Source: Lutibacter sp.
Lineage (GTDB): Bacteria > Bacteroidota > Bacteroidia > Flavobacteriales > Flavobacteriaceae
Assembly (NCBI RefSeq): GCF_021647475.1
Contig: NZ_JAKIUR010000042.1
Location: forward strand, 1-23,449
DNA length: 23,449 nt
Direction of reading: 5' to 3'
Part shown: one piece after another, positions 21,477 through 23,449 of the stretch
Layout of the letters: every line of letters starts with the position of its first letter
How positions within the stretch are numbered: position 1 is the stretch's first letter
Position numbers and translations under genes: made by a program
Notes under the pieces: model-generated
The model's database searches: none
What the model was told of the DNA's origin: nothing
The model's input: only the letters and a program-made list of their open reading frames with translations

Positions 21477-23219
21477 ATGTTTGAAATTTCCCAATTGAAG
21501 GAGAAAACCTTAGTTGAGTTGCAAGAAATTGCAAAAACTATAGGTGCAAAAAAGTACAGCCATTTAAAAAAATTAGACTTAGTCTATTTAATTTTAGATA
21601 TTCAAGCTACAGCTCCTACCAAAGTTATTAAAAAAGATACTACTTCTTTAGATAACAAACCCAAAAGAAAACGAATTATTAAAAAGCCTAAAAGTTCTTC
21701 TAACCCTCAGAAAAAGGAGAACAACCAATTGGCTATTAATTTAAAAACTCCTGAAAAAGTTATTGAACAAAAAAAAGTAATTGTTCAAAAGCCAGCAGAC
21801 CCTTTGGAAAATAAAGTCCAAAATGAGAGTTTACCAACAAAAGAGAAAACTGTAAAAACTCAGGTTAAGGTTGAAAATAATTCTCAAGAAGAATCAAAGA
21901 AACCAAATAAGCCAATACAAAATAAAAATCAGGATAGGCCACAAAAGCAAAATGAGAATTCTCAAAAAAATCCTGTTACAAACCAACCAAGAAAACAAGT
22001 TGATCATCAACAAAAAAATCAACAGCATAAAAACAGACAACCAAACCAACAAAAAGGTCAACGCATAAATAATGGAAATCGTTATAGAGACCCAGATTAT
22101 GAATTTGACGGTATTATTGAAAGTGAAGGTGTTTTAGAAATGATGCCTGATGGTTATGGTTTTTTAAGATCATCCGATTATAATTATTTATCATCACCTG
22201 ATGATATTTATTTATCACAATCTCAAATTAAATTATTTGGATTAAAAACTGGTGATACTGTTAAAGGTGTGGTAAGACCTCCAAAAGAAGGTGAAAAATA
22301 TTTCCCTTTAATTAGAGTTTCTAAAATTAATGGATTAAATCCTAATGTGGTTAGAGATAGAGTTTCATTTGAGCACTTAACACCATTATTCCCAAAAGAA
22401 AAATTTAATTTAGCAGGTAAAAACAGTACACTTTCTACCCGAATTATCGATTTATTTTGTCCTATTGGTAAAGGTCAAAGAGGTATGATTGTTTCCCAAC
22501 CAAAAACGGGAAAAACCATGTTGCTCAAAGATATTGCAAATTCAATAGCATCTAATCACCCAGAAATTTATCAAATAATTTTATTAATTGATGAACGTCC
22601 TGAAGAAGTTACTGATATGCAACGTAGCGTTAGAGGCGAAGTAGTTGCTTCAACTTTTGATGAACCAGCAGATAAACACGTTAGAGTAGCTAACATTGTA
22701 TTAGAAAAAGCAAAACGTTTGGTAGAATGCGGACATGATGTAGTTATTTTATTAGATTCCATTACTCGTTTGGCTAGAGCATACAATACCGTTGCACCAG
22801 CTTCAGGAAAAATATTATCTGGTGGTATTGATGCCAATGCATTACATAAGCCAAAACGTTTTTTTGGTGCTGCCCGTAATATAGAAAATGGAGGTTCATT
22901 ATCTATTATTGCTACCGCTTTAACTGAAACTGGTTCAAAAATGGATGAAGTGATTTTTGAAGAATTTAAAGGAACGGGTAATATGGAATTACAGTTAGAT
23001 AGAAATATCTCCAACCGAAGAATTTATCCTGCTATTGATTTAGTTAAATCTAGCACTCGTAGAGATGATTTATTGTTAGAACCAAAAACAGTTCAACGTA
23101 TGTGGATTTTACGTAAATACTTAGCGGATATGAATCCTGTGGAAGCTATGGAATTTATTAAAGATAAAATTCAATATTCTAAATCTAATGAAGAGTTTTT
23201 AATATCTATGAATAGATAA
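21477..23219 (+). CDS. rho: Transcription termination factor Rho with long disordered insert
   Basis: This 580-residue hexameric RNA helicase is longer than E. coli Rho (419). The order is as follows. A SAP-like Rho_N (1-45, SQLKEKTLVELQEIAK) comes first. A low-complexity linker rich in Lys, Asn, Gln and Pro follows (about 46-205). The RNA-binding cold-shock-like domain (about 208-285) contains MPDGYGFLRSSDYNYL. The ATPase core has P-loop QPKTGKT (341-347), Walker B VVILLDS (Asp427), the Q-loop region SGGIDANALHKPKRFFGAAR, and an R-loop GTGNMELQLDR. All catalytic elements are intact. Extended linkers are typical of Bacteroidota Rho, and such a region in a gut Bacteroides Rho has been reported to drive condensate formation. 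The gene is monocistronic with its own terminator. Confidence 0.97.
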   Translation: MFEISQLKEKTLVELQEIAKTIGAKKYSHLKKLDLVYLILDIQATAPTKVIKKDTTSLDNKPKRKRIIKKPKSSSNPQKKENNQLAINLKTPEKVIEQKKVIVQKPADPLENKVQNESLPTKEKTVKTQVKVENNSQEESKKPNKPIQNKNQDRPQKQNENSQKNPVTNQPRKQVDHQQKNQQHKNRQPNQQKGQRINNGNRYRDPDYEFDGIIESEGVLEMMPDGYGFLRSSDYNYLSSPDDIYLSQSQIKLFGLKTGDTVKGVVRPPKEGEKYFPLIRVSKINGLNPNVVRDRVSFEHLTPLFPKEKFNLAGKNSTLSTRIIDLFCPIGKGQRGMIVSQPKTGKTMLLKDIANSIASNHPEIYQIILLIDERPEEVTDMQRSVRGEVVASTFDEPADKHVRVANIVLEKAKRLVECGHDVVILLDSITRLARAYNTVAPASGKILSGGIDANALHKPKRFFGAARNIENGGSLSIIATALTETGSKMDEVIFEEFKGTGNMELQLDRNISNRRIYPAIDLVKSSTRRDDLLLEPKTVQRMWILRKYLADMNPVEAMEFIKDKIQYSKSNEEFLISMNR

Positions 23220-23243
23220 AATTTAAAATTAAGGCATAAAATA

Positions 23244-23279
23244 AAAAAAGGCGAACAAATTATTGTTCGTCTTTTTTTT
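23244..23279 (+). terminator. Intrinsic terminator after rho
   Basis: CGAACAA and TTGTTCG pair around an ATTA loop, extended by G-T and G-C pairs and an A-run/T-run. The stem is followed by eight T residues. It lies 25 bases after the rho stop codon. Confidence 0.9.
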
Positions 23280-23299
23280 GTGTTAAAATTTAATAACAA

Positions 23300-23449
23300 T
23301 GGACTACCTACTAAATTTGGGGCAATTTTCTTAAGCCACTTTATTAATAATTCCTTTCAATTTTATTTCCATTTCTAGGGGAGAAAGGTATCCTAAACTA
23401 GAATGCAGTCTTTTGGTGTTATACCAGGTAATATAATTGTGTATAGATT
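23300..23449 (-). mobile_element. End of an IS3-family insertion sequence
   Basis: The C-terminal part of an IS3-type transposase reads into the window from the right. Just beyond its stop codon lies TGGACTACCTACTAAATTTG (from 23300), a plausible terminal inverted repeat beginning with the TG typical of IS3 ends. The other end and any target duplication lie outside the window, so the border is inferred. The insertion sits about 20 bases after the rho terminator, leaving rho intact. Confidence 0.7.
23331..23449 (-). CDS. IS3-family transposase (OrfB), C-terminal 38 residues
   Basis: The frame reads SIHNYITWYNTKRLHSSLGY, then LSPLEMEIKLKGIINKVA and a stop at 23331-23333. YNTKRLHSSLGYLSPLE is the conserved end of the DDE integrase domain of IS3/IS150-type OrfB proteins. 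Only the tail is visible; whether the element is complete and active cannot be judged here. Confidence 0.9.
   Translation of the reverse strand, partial: SIHNYITWYNTKRLHSSLGYLSPLEMEIKLKGIINKVA

Noticed and set aside
22571..23014. Minus-strand 147-codon frame within rho
   Set aside because: Lies opposite the conserved ATPase core and has no recognisable domain or promoter; a by-product of rho codon use.

Overview
The window is AT-rich chromosomal DNA from a member of the Bacteroidota, most likely family Flavobacteriaceae. The evidence is: a type IX secretion C-terminal sorting domain, TAnnTTTG-type -7 promoter boxes, Bacteroidota-type families (BT_3928 family, DUF4293, tandem DUF1599, DUF1684), a Rho factor with a long Lys/Asn/Gln-rich insert, and a HisKA_3/TPR two-component pair. 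I cannot assign a genus. I recognised no rRNA, tRNA, CRISPR array or phage.

Left part (1-5138), accessory: a leftward three-gene cell-surface operon encodes a small T9SS-sorted protein, an outer-membrane beta-barrel and a fibre-like protein built of 54-residue repeats that runs off the left edge. A membrane-anchored LuxR-type regulator lies just upstream, and the operon promoter carries a helically phased C-rich direct repeat. Next comes a mobile-element graveyard: a decayed IS1595-like insertion sequence with both terminal inverted repeats, split by an 86-88 bp palindromic element, followed by a 124 bp MITE-like element.

Middle part (5139-12218), mostly housekeeping: an exported PrxQ/BCP-type peroxiredoxin, an MFS transporter, a DUF1684 lipoprotein, and a leftward nitrogen operon (PII protein, ammonium transporter, TorF-family porin) preceded by two phased inverted repeats. 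After it lies a second leftward operon (tandem DUF1599, BT_3928-family DoxX-like protein, CrcB fluoride channel).

Right part (12280-23449), core genes: a rightward operon (LOG-family protein, folP, unknown lipoprotein, diadenylate cyclase cdaA), then leftward truA-ABC exporter, a rightward YfcE-like phosphoesterase, a leftward response regulator-TPR histidine kinase pair, a DUF4293 membrane protein, and rightward rho with a G-free leader. The right edge is the end of an IS3-family element. Three convergent gene pairs end in shared four-base stop-codon overlaps. Two genes, truA and the response regulator, appear to start with TTG.

I see no obviously new multi-gene defence or biosynthetic system. 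The most rewarding places to look further are the surface operon with its regulator, the paired operator-like repeats before glnK, the rho leader, and the nested small elements.
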